NCBI GenBank assembly: GCA_964445985.1 | Contig: CAYUMU010000024.1 | Location: 1-64,000 of the forward strand | Reading direction: 5' to 3' | DNA length: 64,000 nt | Source: CAYUMU01 sp964445985 | Lineage (GTDB): Bacteria > Planctomycetota > Planctomycetia > Pirellulales > S012-138 | Part shown: piece by piece, positions 1 to 9,384 of the stretch | Numbering within the stretch: the first letter of the stretch is position 1 | Layout: every line of letters begins with the position of its first letter | Made by a program: the position numbers and the translations under genes | The notes under the pieces: model-generated | The model's database searches: none | Told to the model about the DNA's origin: nothing | What the model saw: only the letters and a program-made list of their open reading frames with translations

Positions 1-184
1 GCTGGATAGCTAACTACGGAAAGGATAAACGCTGAAAGCATCTAAGCGTGAAGCCTGCTCCAAGATTAGGTTTCGTAGAGCAATCGCTCGAGAGTCCCCT
101 GGAAGACGACCAGGTTGATAGGCCGGATGTGTAAGGCCAGCAATGGTCTCAGCTAACCGGTACTAATGGACAAAAGCTTGACCA
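1..184 (+). rRNA. 23S ribosomal RNA, 3' end (partial)
   Basis: The first ~184 bases match the conserved 3' tail of bacterial 23S rRNA: the segment around 'ggataaccgctgaaagcatc' type helix (here 'ggataaacgctgaaagcatc'), 'aagcctgctccaagat', and the closing 'ggtactaatggacaaaagct' end. The gene begins upstream of the window. The 3' end is estimated from the last conserved helix and could be off by several bases. Confidence 0.95.
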
Positions 185-363
185 CGGTTATCCATTCCTC
201 TTGCGGTACGCTAGGCAACTAGCTGCCGAGAGACTTGGCTCTAACCGAGGTGACGATTGATCGCCTCATGAATATACTGCTACCCGAAAGGGTATTGAGA
301 ACGCTTTACCACAACCTAATGCCGAACTAAGCAGCGGCTGGCTCCAAAGGCCGCCGCTGTTAC

Positions 364-473
364 TTACCGGTGACTATATCTGAAAGGTCACACCCGTTCC
401 CATTCCGAACACGGTCGTTAAGCTTTCAGAGCCGATGGTAGTACCACAAGTGCGAGAGTAGGTGTCGCCGGTT
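364..473 (+). rRNA. rrf: 5S ribosomal RNA
   Basis: About 110 nt after the 23S tail. It shows the 5S hallmarks: a 5' 'accggtgac' that pairs with 3' 'gtcgccggt', the loop B/C stretch 'cacccgttcccattccgaac', and the 'gatggtagtacc' helix near the 3' side. The order 23S-5S on the plus strand is a normal rRNA operon end. Ends are set by the terminal helix, so they are good to a few bases. Confidence 0.95.
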
Positions 474-484
474 TAATACAAAAG

Positions 485-524
485 TCCGCCTGGGAGATCC
501 AAAGTCTCCCAGGCGGATTTTTTT
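485..524 (+). terminator. Rho-independent terminator of the rRNA operon
   Basis: A perfect 13-bp stem (485-497 with 505-517) with a 7-nt loop is followed directly by seven T residues (518-524). It lies 12 nt after the 5S rRNA, where an rRNA operon terminator is expected. Confidence 0.93.
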
Positions 525-745
525 ATGCGCACCCTCAATCAGAATCAAGAATTAAATAACGTCCCAACACCCCGTCATCCCCGCGAAGAGCTTGCCCTCG
601 TGAAGACGGGGGCGGGGATCCAGTGCACGAGCGAGGCCGCTCGAATTGCAACCATAGTCGAAACGATACCAACGATCAGCGGCTCAATGTTCCTGATCGT
701 TCGCCAGATCCGGAAATAGCTGCTGGAGCCGCTGCTCAAACTCAA
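525..745. other. Intergenic spacer with a divergent copy of dispersed palindrome family A
   Basis: No gene is supported here. Positions 574-623 contain a diverged copy of the palindrome whose core reads 'cattcccgcgnnngcggg' elsewhere in the window. In this copy the loop is enlarged and the arms read 'gtcatccccgcg' and 'cggggatccag'. Confidence 0.5.
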
Positions 746-1108
746 TTATTCGCGGTTCCATTTTGATCCTATTGACGGTTGCGCCGCCAATGACCCGAAG
801 GCGGCCACCGGGAGCCTGGATTCGTGGGCTATTAGCTCGCGGCGGAGGACGTTGGGAGCGCAGCGCTCAATAAAGGCTGCGATTTTCTGTTCCCGTTGTC
901 TTTGTCTGGCGATGTCCCTGCTGCTTGGCGGCCGATTCACCTGGCTTTGATGCAAATGAGAAAGCAGCGAAGCGTCACCGAGGAGAGCCTCTCTCGAAAT
1001 TCGACCCTTCTTGAGCAGGGCGCCCGAAATTCCAGCGACAAAGACTCCCCACTGCTGCCAATGTCGCAACGACTTTCGGCGACGCGCGTAGAAATGCTCC
1101 AAGGTCAC
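746..1108 (-). pseudogene. Fragment of a hypothetical gene, C-terminal module shared with 57221-57899
   Basis: An open frame of about 120 codons on the minus strand. Its first ~50 residues (VTLEHFYARRRKSLRHW and following, to DASLLS) are nearly identical to the C-terminal part of the frameshifted gene at 57221-57899, and the two are also close at DNA level (about 960-1117 against 57273-57427). The frame stays open upstream of the first in-frame GTG for about 16 codons, then meets a stop, and no N-terminal part like that of the other copy is present. I read it as a truncated relic carrying the family's original C-terminus. The function is unknown. Confidence 0.45.
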
Positions 1109-1310
1109 ATCTTCACCGCCGATTTCCGCGGGGCGAGAAATTCGATGACAATTTTACCTATTCATGCGTGCATAAACTCCAAGCGGTGATTCGCCAGCCA
1201 GGGAATCCGTGGCCGGGCCTGGTCGAGCGCCGCTTCCTGCGGAATTGGGTTGTGGCCGCGGCGGTCGAGATACACCACGATCCGACGACCGGCTTCGATC
1301 TCCACCGCGC

Positions 1311-1338
1311 CTGGATTCCCGCCTTCGCGGGAATGACG
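1311..1338 (-). repeat. Dispersed palindrome family A, reverse copy
   Basis: A hairpin with arms 'ctggattcccgc' and 'gcgggaatgac' around 'cttc'. The flanks at 1339-1395 resemble the flank of the copy at 9129-9297 (shared 'cttcccg.attg.c.ctga' on the minus strand), so the repeat extends beyond the hairpin. It sits between mfd and the gene fragment. Confidence 0.8.
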
Positions 1339-1455
1339 GTTTTAGGGCGTATACGAAATAGTCAGAGGCAATCCGGGAAGTAAACGATCGGCGGCTCCTA
1401 AGCATCGCCAGAGAACCTGGCGTCTCCCTCTTCAACTCCGAATTCCGCACTCGCT

Positions 1456-4400
1456 TCAGTCGTTTTCCAATAGCATTTCCACCGCGGCCAACAGACTATC
1501 TCTATCGTTCAAGTACGGCCGCGCGTCGAAGTAGGCTTGCTTGTCGTCCACCACCCGCAGCTTGCGGTTGCTGGCTTTGGCCAGGCGTTCGATCGCCGGT
1601 CGCGAGACGTAGGTGAACACCAGGTAATGGTCCTCCAAATACATCGACGTGATCTGCCGCGTTTGCGCCAAAATCCGCAGCCGCATCACGCGCAGCAGGC
1701 GTTCCACCACCTCGGGCAAATGGCCAAAGCGGTCGAGCAGTTCGTCGCGGAAGTCGCTTAAGTCGGCCTCGCTGGCCACGCGGGCTAGTCGCCGATACAG
1801 GTCAATCTTGAGCCGCATGTCGGGCACGTAGTCGCGCGGCAGGAACGCTTCCAGCGGCAAATCCACGTTCACATCCACCTGCATCCGCGGCGGCATCTTC
1901 TTGAGCCGCCGCACGGCGTGTTCCAGCAACTGGCAATACAGCTCATAGCCCACGGCATTGATATGGCCGCTTTGCTCGGTGCCGAGAATATTGCCAGCCC
2001 CGCGAATCTCCAAGTCGCGCATGGCAATGGCGAAGCCGGCGCCCATGTTGCTGAATTCTTCAATGGCCGTCAGCCGCCGGGCGGCGTCGGGCGTGACCGA
2101 CTTATTCGGATCGACCAGCACATAGCAATAGGCCCTGTGTTTATGACGGCCGACCCGTCCGCGGAGCTGATGCAAGTCGGCCAGGCCATAGCGGTCGCCT
2201 TCATTGATAAAAATAGTGTTAGCCCTGGCGATGTCGAGCCCGCTCTCAATGATGGTGGTGGCCAGCAGCAGATCGAACTCGCCGGCCACAAACTTCATCA
2301 TCACCTTTTCCAGCTCGTGCTCGCGCATTTGGCCGTGGCCAATTTTGAGTTTTACCTCAGGCGCCAGCCGGCGAATCTGAATGGCGACTTTCTCAATATC
2401 TTCAATGCGATTATGAACAAAATAAATCTGCCCTCCGCGATTCAGCTCTCTCAAAATGGCATGACGAATCAGCTCGCCGTCGAACCGCGTGACATGGGTT
2501 TCGACTGGCTGCCGCTCGGCCGGCGGCGTTTCTAAATTGGAAATATCGCGCAGGCCTAGCAGCGACATATGCAAGGTGCGCGGAATCGGCGTGGCCGTGA
2601 GCGTGAGCACGTCGACCATCTTGCGAAGCTGCTTCAAGCGCTCCTTGATATCGACGCCGAAGCGCTGTTCTTCGTCGATAATCACCAGGCCCAAGTTGGC
2701 GAATTGCACGTCGGCTTGGGCCAGGCGGTGCGTGCCAATCACCACGTCCACCGAACCTGCGTTCAGTTTCTCGATGACCGCCTTCTGTTCTTTCTTGGTC
2801 GAGAACCGGCTGAGGCTCGCAATCGAGAAAGGGTATTCGGCCATCCGGCTGGAGAACGTGCGGAAATGCTGTTCGGCCAGGATGGTCGTCGGCACCAACA
2901 CGGCCACCTGGTAGCCGGAATCGACCGCGCGGAAGGCAGCCCTCATGGCCACCTCGGTCTTGCCATAACCCACGTCGCCGCAGATCAGCCGGTCCATCGG
3001 GCGAGCGCGGCTCATATCCAGCCGGATCGCATCCACGGCCGTGAGTTGGTCGGGCGTTTCGGTATAAGGAAAAGATGCTTCAAACTCACGTTGCCATTCC
3101 GACTGCTCCACAAACGGGATGCCTGGCAGCGAAGCCCTGGCGGCTTGCAATTCCAGGTAATCGCTGGCCAGGTCCATCACGGCGTCTTCGGCCAGCTTCT
3201 TCTGCCGATTCCAAGCGGCCCCGCCGATCTTGGCCAACGTGGGCCGGCTCTTGGTTCCGCCCACGTACTTTTGCACCAGTTCGATCTTCGAGGTCGGCAC
3301 AAAAATCTTCGTGCCTTCGCGAAATTCGAGCTGCAGGTGCTCCTCGACCTGGTCGCCCTTTTCGAGCAGCTTGAGCCCTCGATAGCGGGCAATCCCGTGC
3401 GAAATATGCACCACCAGGTCGCCCGGCTTCAGTTCCAAAAAACTATCGATCACTCGGCCCAACCGCCGCCGGGCCGTGCGAATGGTTTCGGTGCGCTGGA
3501 ACAGCTCGCCGCCGCTGATCAGCACGGTTTGCTGCGGAATGAGGCGAAAGCCGCCGCGAAGATTGCCAATCGGGTAGTTCAACCGCTGCTCGCGCTCGGC
3601 CGTGCTGCCGGCGAAAACTTCTTGCAGCCGGTGCGCCTCGGCCTCGGTTTGGCACACAATGTGAATCTGGTTGCCAGCCTCGGCCGAATCGAGCTCGGCC
3701 TTGAGCTTGGTCACATCGCCGCTGAACCGCTCGACCGATTCGGCCGGCACGCGGCACGCAGCGCCGGGGCCTCCGCCGCCAATCCGTTCGGCCAACACCG
3801 TGCCGCGGCCATAGGTTTCGGCCATCACGGCTTCAAAGGCGTGATAATCGGCGGGCCGTTCCACGCGGGTGAGGAACCGCTGGGCTTCTTCCCGCAAGTC
3901 GTTGGGCTCGACCAGCATGATCCAGCTTTGCTCTGGCAGGTAAGCAAAGAATTGGTCGCGATCCTCGCCGCTGGGCTCCACGATCGTCAGTTCGACCGCT
4001 TCGAGCGATTCGCGGCTGCGCTGCGAGCCCACCTCAAACCGGCGGATCGATTCGACCTCGTCGCCGAAGAATTCAATTCGCACCGGGTCGAGCCAATCGG
4101 GAGCGAACAGGTCGAGAATGCCGCCGCGCCGCGAAAACTCTCCGGGCAGTTGCACGGCGCTGCTGCCGTGAAAGCCCTGCTCGGCCAGCCAGACATAAAA
4201 GGGGTCGAGGTCCAGCGTTTCGCCGACCCGTAGCGTGCGGCCATGCTCGGCCAACCGCTGCCGGCTGGGCACGCCTTGCAGCAAAGCCTGAATGTTCGTG
4301 ACCACGCACCGCGGCGGGGTGGGCGAGGCCAGGTGCTTGAGCAGCCGCAGCCGGTCGCCAAAGATTTCGTCGGTGATCGTTTGCTCGCGGCGGAAAGTTT

Positions 4401-4689
4401 CCCAGGCGGGGAAGACTTCGGGCTCCACCGAGGAGAACAACCGCAGATCGTCGCAGAAGGAGTCCAGGTCGTCGGCGTGCGGCCAAACCACCACCAGCGG
4501 GGCCGGGTTGTGAGGCAAGAGCGACGCCGCAGCCAGCGCGCAGAGCGATCCCCAAACTCCTTCCAGCGTGGCCCCTTGACCGGCCGTTAGCGCAGTCAAC
4601 AGGGGACGATAGCCGGGGAGCTCCGCCAAACGGCTCGCCAGCTCGCGAAGCGGAGCGGGGGCCAATGTGGGACTGGTTCCAGCAGCCAT
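1456..4689 (-). CDS. mfd: Transcription-repair coupling factor Mfd
   Basis: A cytoplasmic DNA translocase that removes stalled RNA polymerase at lesions and recruits UvrA. The 1077 aa follow the Mfd order: a UvrB-like N-terminal part (FPAWETFRREQ near residue 95), the RNA-polymerase-interacting domain (GDLVVHISHGIARYRGL near 420), then RecG-like helicase motifs: Walker A GDVGYGKTE near 575, the DEEQ box near 670, LTATPIPRTLHMS, and the RGRVGR motif VI. A C-terminal TRCF-type domain follows. Length is a little short of the usual 1100-1180. The ATG at 4689 gives MAAGTSPT. It converges with the rRNA operon and is divergent from the gene at 5052. No frame damage is seen. Confidence 0.97.
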   Translation of the reverse strand: MAAGTSPTLAPAPLRELASRLAELPGYRPLLTALTAGQGATLEGVWGSLCALAAASLLPHNPAPLVVVWPHADDLDSFCDDLRLFSSVEPEVFPAWETFRREQTITDEIFGDRLRLLKHLASPTPPRCVVTNIQALLQGVPSRQRLAEHGRTLRVGETLDLDPFYVWLAEQGFHGSSAVQLPGEFSRRGGILDLFAPDWLDPVRIEFFGDEVESIRRFEVGSQRSRESLEAVELTIVEPSGEDRDQFFAYLPEQSWIMLVEPNDLREEAQRFLTRVERPADYHAFEAVMAETYGRGTVLAERIGGGGPGAACRVPAESVERFSGDVTKLKAELDSAEAGNQIHIVCQTEAEAHRLQEVFAGSTAEREQRLNYPIGNLRGGFRLIPQQTVLISGGELFQRTETIRTARRRLGRVIDSFLELKPGDLVVHISHGIARYRGLKLLEKGDQVEEHLQLEFREGTKIFVPTSKIELVQKYVGGTKSRPTLAKIGGAAWNRQKKLAEDAVMDLASDYLELQAARASLPGIPFVEQSEWQREFEASFPYTETPDQLTAVDAIRLDMSRARPMDRLICGDVGYGKTEVAMRAAFRAVDSGYQVAVLVPTTILAEQHFRTFSSRMAEYPFSIASLSRFSTKKEQKAVIEKLNAGSVDVVIGTHRLAQADVQFANLGLVIIDEEQRFGVDIKERLKQLRKMVDVLTLTATPIPRTLHMSLLGLRDISNLETPPAERQPVETHVTRFDGELIRHAILRELNRGGQIYFVHNRIEDIEKVAIQIRRLAPEVKLKIGHGQMREHELEKVMMKFVAGEFDLLLATTIIESGLDIARANTIFINEGDRYGLADLHQLRGRVGRHKHRAYCYVLVDPNKSVTPDAARRLTAIEEFSNMGAGFAIAMRDLEIRGAGNILGTEQSGHINAVGYELYCQLLEHAVRRLKKMPPRMQVDVNVDLPLEAFLPRDYVPDMRLKIDLYRRLARVASEADLSDFRDELLDRFGHLPEVVERLLRVMRLRILAQTRQITSMYLEDHYLVFTYVSRPAIERLAKASNRKLRVVDDKQAYFDARPYLNDRDSLLAAVEMLLEND

Positions 4690-5051
4690 GCTGAGAGCAT
4701 CTTAGGCGGCGCGGGGCTGAACGGGAAGAGCAGCCCCGCCCACTTCACGCGAGCCACGCCCCCCACCCTTCGCCCGACGGATATTTCTGATTGCCGCGGA
4801 TGCACTCAGCTATCGATTGGCGGCGTTTCGACCGCTAGACTAGGTAGAGGGCCGGCGAGAAGCCAACGCGGGGCCGGGGCGAGGTCGTGCACACGGCCTG
4901 GTCCATGGATGCCCCCCCTACCAACTTCTGGCTGGTTCTTGGGATGAAATGTGGGCGAGCGGTGGAACGGTTCCGCTCATCCCAGCGTCTCATCCATCCC
5001 CAGAGATCCGTGGCTGGGAAAGCCCGCCGTGTTCAGAGAAAGAGGACAGCC
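4690..5051. other. Divergent intergenic region between mfd and the VWA protein gene
   Basis: 362 bp that should carry the promoters of both divergent genes. I cannot assign a convincing -35/-10 pair. An open frame extends upstream of 5052 to 4887, but it has no ribosome-binding site and its residues do not fit the zinc-ribbon protein, so I leave it as spacer. Confidence 0.5.
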
Positions 5052-7271
5052 ATGCAGATTCAATGTCCCACCTGTCGCACCCAGCTCAGCATCGCGGGCG
5101 TTCAAGCCGCGCAGGTGCAGTGCCCTGGTTGCCACACGGTGCTCGATATTTCTGGCTTTACGGGCGGAGGCGCACCCGCGGCGGCCATGCCCAGCGCTGC
5201 CGGGCCACGTTCGGCGGCGCCCCGTGCCGCGGGACCACGGGCTTCTGGGCCACGGGCCGCTGGCTTGCCTGCCGCCGTGGTAAATCCGGCCCTGCACGCC
5301 CAACCCACGGCTTCGCCCGCGGGGCAATACGGTGCGTACGCCAGCGCAACCGTGGCGGCCGCGCCCACCCCAACTGCCCCGGCTCCTTCCAGCAGCGTGC
5401 GGGTCCGTCGCAAGAAGAACCCCACCGGCCTTTGGGTGGTCGGCGGCTTGCTCGTGGTTGCCGTGGCCGTAGGCATGGTGTTTCTCCTCAAAGGTCTCGG
5501 CGGCTCTGGCCGCGCGGAGGCCCCGCCGGTCGTGCAACAAGCCCGCGCTCTGGTGTCTCAAGAGTTGGCGCTGCCGGCCGATGTTCGCTTTGGCTCCGAG
5601 TATGAAACCCGCGAGGCCAAGCCAGGGCTGTGGCTGGTGCAATCGCACGTTGATATTCGTGCCCGCGACCAGTATTTGCGAAGAAAATGGAAAGCCGAGT
5701 TGTCCGAGCGGAATGGCCAGTTCGAACTCCGCTCGCTCACCGTGGATGGCCAACGCCAGCCCATCGGCCGGGAGGCACAAGCGGTCAGCATGAGCAGCGG
5801 CGGACCCGGAGCGGAGGGTCCGCCCGAAACCAGCAGCACGCCCACGCCGCCGGGCGAAGACCGCACCATTGGCGGGGCCGTGGACCGAATTGCCCGCGAG
5901 GTTTCGTCGGCGGTCAAGCAACGAAAGACCCTCGTGGTCTGGCTGCTCGATGAATCGATCAGCGCCTCGTCCTGGCGTGACAGCCTGAGTCAGCACTCGC
6001 AAACCGTGCTCGACTTGCTCAAGCACGACCAGCTTTCGATGGCCGTGTTGGGCTTTGGCCGCGACGTCAAGTTCCTGGTGAAAGACCCCTCGCGCGATGT
6101 GGCGGAAATTGCCGCCGCTCTAGAGGGCTCCGAAACCGAAGCCCCCGGCGAAGCGACCTTCCAGGCCATCAAAATGGCTGCCGAAACCTATCGCGGCTTC
6201 CGTCAAGAAGGGGGTTACGTGTTCCTGGTGGTGGTCTCCGATGAGGCCGGCGACGATCCGCAGTTGGCCGACGAGTTGGCCGTGGCCCTGAAGCGCGACA
6301 GTATCTCCTTGTATGCCATCGGCAAAGAAGCCCCGCTGGGCCGATCGACGTGGGACACCGTGGACACCAGTTCCGGCCCCGCCCCCGCCGACCGCGAAAC
6401 CCAAGGCCCCGAGTCCTTCGCGTCCGAACGAATCGCCCTCTCGTTCTGGAACCAAGGGTATAGCGACCCCGGCGTGGTGGGCTCCGGCTACGGGCCCTTC
6501 GCCCTCTCCAAGCTGTGCTTGCAAAGCGGCGGCGAGTATTTTGTGTGCGACGGCGCGGGCAGCAGTCGCCGCTCCACGTCATCTTCGTCGTCTTCGAGCA
6601 TGACGTTTCGTAGCTGGTCCGGCAGTAGTTCTTCGTCTTGGGCAAGCGGCGGCCCCAGCAGAGCCGCCAGCACCGAGTTCCCCGTGGCCTTGCGGAGGAA
6701 GTATGCCCCCGACTATGTGACCGAAGCCGAATATCAGGCCCTGCTGCAAAGCAACGGCGCCTATAAGGCCCTGGTCGAGGCCGGCCGGTTGCCGCAGGTC
6801 GATGTGGGCGCCCTGCTCCAATACGATTTCCCCGTGCAAAATGAAGCGGCGCTCCGGCGATCGCTCGATGAAGCCCAGCGGGCCGCCGCCCGGCTCGAGC
6901 CGAAGCTGAGCGAGCTGTACGAAAAACTCTCCGCCGGCGAACGCGATCGGGCCAAGGTCACCAGCCCTCGCTGGCAAGCCAGCTTCGACCTGGCGATGGG
7001 CCGCATTCTGGCGGCCCGAGCGCGGATTGAAGGCTACAACGCCATGCTGGCCCAACTCAAGCTGGGCAAAAAGTTCGAGAACGAGGGGAGCAGCCGCTGG
7101 ATCCTCGACCCGGCCGACACCCTGGCCGCCGGCAGCAACTACGAGAAGATGATCACCCAGGCCAAAACCTACCTGGAGCGGGTGACCACCGAACACGCCA
7201 ACACCCCCTGGGCCATGCTGGCCCAGCGCGAGTTGGAATCGAAGATGGGCTGGGAGTGGGTCGAGAAGTAA
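5052..7271 (+). CDS. Zinc-ribbon, single-pass membrane protein with von Willebrand A domain
   Basis: 739 aa when started at the ATG 5052, which has an AGAGGA-type ribosome site and places a zinc ribbon first (CPTC at 5-8 and CPGC about 20 residues on). An Ala/Pro-rich linker, one strong transmembrane helix near residues 130-150 (WVVGGLLVVAVAVGMVFLL) and a VWA-like domain (LVVWLLDESISAS, with a DxSxS-type metal site) follow. A serine run (STSSSSSSS) interrupts the middle, and the C-terminal third is helical. In planctomycetes such proteins are common but uncharacterised; ligand binding outside the membrane is an inference. It appears to be a single-gene unit; repeat family A begins at its stop codon. 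Confidence 0.75.
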   Translation: MQIQCPTCRTQLSIAGVQAAQVQCPGCHTVLDISGFTGGGAPAAAMPSAAGPRSAAPRAAGPRASGPRAAGLPAAVVNPALHAQPTASPAGQYGAYASATVAAAPTPTAPAPSSSVRVRRKKNPTGLWVVGGLLVVAVAVGMVFLLKGLGGSGRAEAPPVVQQARALVSQELALPADVRFGSEYETREAKPGLWLVQSHVDIRARDQYLRRKWKAELSERNGQFELRSLTVDGQRQPIGREAQAVSMSSGGPGAEGPPETSSTPTPPGEDRTIGGAVDRIAREVSSAVKQRKTLVVWLLDESISASSWRDSLSQHSQTVLDLLKHDQLSMAVLGFGRDVKFLVKDPSRDVAEIAAALEGSETEAPGEATFQAIKMAAETYRGFRQEGGYVFLVVVSDEAGDDPQLADELAVALKRDSISLYAIGKEAPLGRSTWDTVDTSSGPAPADRETQGPESFASERIALSFWNQGYSDPGVVGSGYGPFALSKLCLQSGGEYFVCDGAGSSRRSTSSSSSSSMTFRSWSGSSSSSWASGGPSRAASTEFPVALRRKYAPDYVTEAEYQALLQSNGAYKALVEAGRLPQVDVGALLQYDFPVQNEAALRRSLDEAQRAAARLEPKLSELYEKLSAGERDRAKVTSPRWQASFDLAMGRILAARARIEGYNAMLAQLKLGKKFENEGSSRWILDPADTLAAGSNYEKMITQAKTYLERVTTEHANTPWAMLAQRELESKMGWEWVEK

Positions 7272-7411
7272 GGGGGGCGTCGAACATTTAGCTCCCGGAT
7301 AATACTCATCATTCCCGCGAAAGCGGGAATCCAGAAAGCGGCGAATTCAACGCTACTATCGAAATCGGCTTGGAATCGAATTCGAAACGGGTCGTTGTTC
7401 TTCGACGGCCC
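7271..7411 (+). repeat. Dispersed palindrome family A, extended copy with terminal inverted repeats
   Basis: The core hairpin is at 7308-7334. Ends read 'aggggggcgtcga' (7271-7283) and 'tcgacggccc' (7402-7411), which are imperfect inverted repeats. The right arm 'atcggcttgga.tcgaattcg' type sequence is shared with the copies at 9129 and 27720. The element starts inside the stop codon of the preceding gene. Confidence 0.7.
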
Positions 7412-7469
7412 AGAACGCGATCCTGGCCCGAACCAGCCCAGATCTTCCACAACTTGAATCGGACGAAGT

Positions 7470-9041
7470 ATGCCCGTCTCTCGCCGCAACGTCCTCAAAG
7501 GCGGCCTGCTCGCGCTCGGCTTTCCAGCCCAATGCGCAGCGCGAGCCTTGGCGGAAGACGACAAGAAGCCGTCGCCCCGTGCCGCGCAGGGAAAAATTCT
7601 CATCTCCCAGAGCACCACGTTCCTTACCGAACCGCTCACTTCCGAAGGGTACGTCAACTATCCCGAGGCCCTCAATCGCCACTATGGGGCGGGCGTGAAA
7701 CCGGAAGAGAATGCGGCCCTGCGGCTGTGGCAAATCCATCACGAACCCAAGGATGCGGAGTATCTGGCGCGGTTCTATATGCGAATGGGCGCTGCGCCGC
7801 CGGCCGAAGAAAAGTCGCTCTGGATATCCCTGCAGCAATGGGTGCCTGACTCGCGGCCGACGGAAGTTTTGGAGATCTGGGAACAGAAGGACGTGGTGAC
7901 CGTTCGGCCTTGGTCTGAGGGCGAATTCCCGCGATTCCACGCCTGGCTGCAAGCGAACGAGCCGGCCTTGGCCCTGGCCACCGAGGCCAGCCGCTGCCCC
8001 AAGTTCTTCTTCCCTTATGTGGGAAACGAAGGCGATTCGCTGTTCGACCTGTTGCCCATGGACATCTTTATCGTTCGGAGTATTGGCGACCTGCTCGTGG
8101 CCCGGGCCATGCTGCGGTTGCAGCAGCGCAACTATGCCAAATCGTGGGATGATCTGCTGACGGTCATTCGTCTGGGGCGATTGATCTCCCACGGCCCCAC
8201 GATCATCGAGAACCTCATTGGCAGCGCACTGGAAAGCGCCGCGCTGAATGGGGCCAAGCAGTACCTTCAGCACGCGCCTCTCGATGGTCCGCGAGTACAA
8301 AGCAAACGACGATCACTGCAAGTGTTTCCGCCACGGTTCGACATCGTCGAAAAACTCAACCTGACTGAGCGCTGCTCGCTGCTCGATGAGACCATTCGCT
8401 TGATGCGTGAGCCCAAGAAACTGGACGAGCCTCCGTCGCCCCTCATCGCGCTGCTCGCGGGCCACGATCAGGCCGATGGGAACGTGACCCTCCGCACGAT
8501 CAACGGATTCTACGATCGGTTCATTGCCATCCTCCGCATGGTCGATAGGCCTGAGCGACGGCAACAATTGGAGGAGTTTCGAGCTCAAATGGAGCAGCTT
8601 GCTTCTCCGGCCTTTTCCCCGCTCAAAGCCTTGCAGCAGATCGGGCAAGCCGACAACGTGGGTGAAACGGTGGGCCGCCTGCTCGGAGAACGTCTGGCGG
8701 CCCAGCATTTTGACAACATCGGAGCGTTCGGCCGGACGACGGTTCCGTTACAGCAGGAAGAAGACCTGGTGCAACTTGGATTTCGCATGGCTGCCTACTA
8801 CGCCGCGCACCAGAAGTACCCGCCATCGCTGGCCGCCCTGAAGGCGTTCGACAACGAGCCCATTCCACCAGACCGCTGCACGGGCAACGACCTTCAATAC
8901 CGCGCCAAAGGCGGCGGCTACCTGCTGTATAGCGTCGGCGTCAACGAGAAAGATGATGGCGGACGCAGCACGCGGCCGCTCAACTACACGGGCGAAGACG
9001 ATCCTGACGACATTGCGATGAGGATCACAGGAAAAGGGTGA
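7470..9041 (+). CDS. Tat-exported protein of unknown function
   Basis: 523 aa. The N-terminus MPVSRRNVLKGGLLALGF is a twin-arginine signal, with a likely cleavage after ARALA near residue 28. The mature part is mainly helical. The end holds the segment YLLYSVGVNEKDDGG, a motif I associate with the C-termini of many exported planctomycete proteins. No catalytic motif is recognised. The gene is flanked by two copies of palindrome family A in opposite orientation (7271-7411 and 9129-9297). It stands alone: the next gene converges. Function is not assigned. Confidence 0.65.
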   Translation: MPVSRRNVLKGGLLALGFPAQCAARALAEDDKKPSPRAAQGKILISQSTTFLTEPLTSEGYVNYPEALNRHYGAGVKPEENAALRLWQIHHEPKDAEYLARFYMRMGAAPPAEEKSLWISLQQWVPDSRPTEVLEIWEQKDVVTVRPWSEGEFPRFHAWLQANEPALALATEASRCPKFFFPYVGNEGDSLFDLLPMDIFIVRSIGDLLVARAMLRLQQRNYAKSWDDLLTVIRLGRLISHGPTIIENLIGSALESAALNGAKQYLQHAPLDGPRVQSKRRSLQVFPPRFDIVEKLNLTERCSLLDETIRLMREPKKLDEPPSPLIALLAGHDQADGNVTLRTINGFYDRFIAILRMVDRPERRQQLEEFRAQMEQLASPAFSPLKALQQIGQADNVGETVGRLLGERLAAQHFDNIGAFGRTTVPLQQEEDLVQLGFRMAAYYAAHQKYPPSLAALKAFDNEPIPPDRCTGNDLQYRAKGGGYLLYSVGVNEKDDGGRSTRPLNYTGEDDPDDIAMRITGKG

Positions 9042-9128
9042 TAGCAGACTCAACCGGTGGTGGCGCTGCGCTGACCACCGGCTATGGGCTGGAACCCCTT
9101 ACGGGGTAAATGGACGCTGGCACTAACT

Positions 9129-9297
9129 AAGGGGCCGTCGAAGAATAACTCTCCGCTATGCAGTTCGCGTCTAAGCCGATGTTGATTGCATTGTCGTATC
9201 CGCCGCAACTGGATTCCCGCCTTCGCGGGAATGACGGGTTTGCGCAGGTTCATAAAGTATCAGCGCCAATTCGGGAAGAAAATAACCGGTGCCCCTT
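9129..9297 (-). repeat. Dispersed palindrome family A, extended copy (reverse)
   Basis: The core hairpin is at 9209-9235. Outer ends 'aaggggc' (9129-9135) and 'gcccctt' (9291-9297) form a 7-bp perfect inverted repeat, and 'ccgtcgaagaataac' beside the left end matches, reversed, the right end of the 7271-7411 copy. About 169 bp long. It fills most of the 343-bp spacer between two converging genes (9042-9384). Confidence 0.72.
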
Positions 9298-9384
9298 AAC
9301 GCGGGTAAACCGCAAGCGGACGCTGAGGCATTAAAGTTCTCCGCAGCTTGCAGAGATGTTAACGAGCAAGAAACTAAGTGCAGC

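Noticed and set aside
1154..1450. Small proteins translated through the family A palindrome (SFPRRRESR type)
   Set aside because: These frames are translations of the repeat itself and recur wherever it occurs.
2569..4233. 554-codon open frame antisense to mfd
   Set aside because: Shadow frame caused by third-position GC bias; no ribosome site and no domain.
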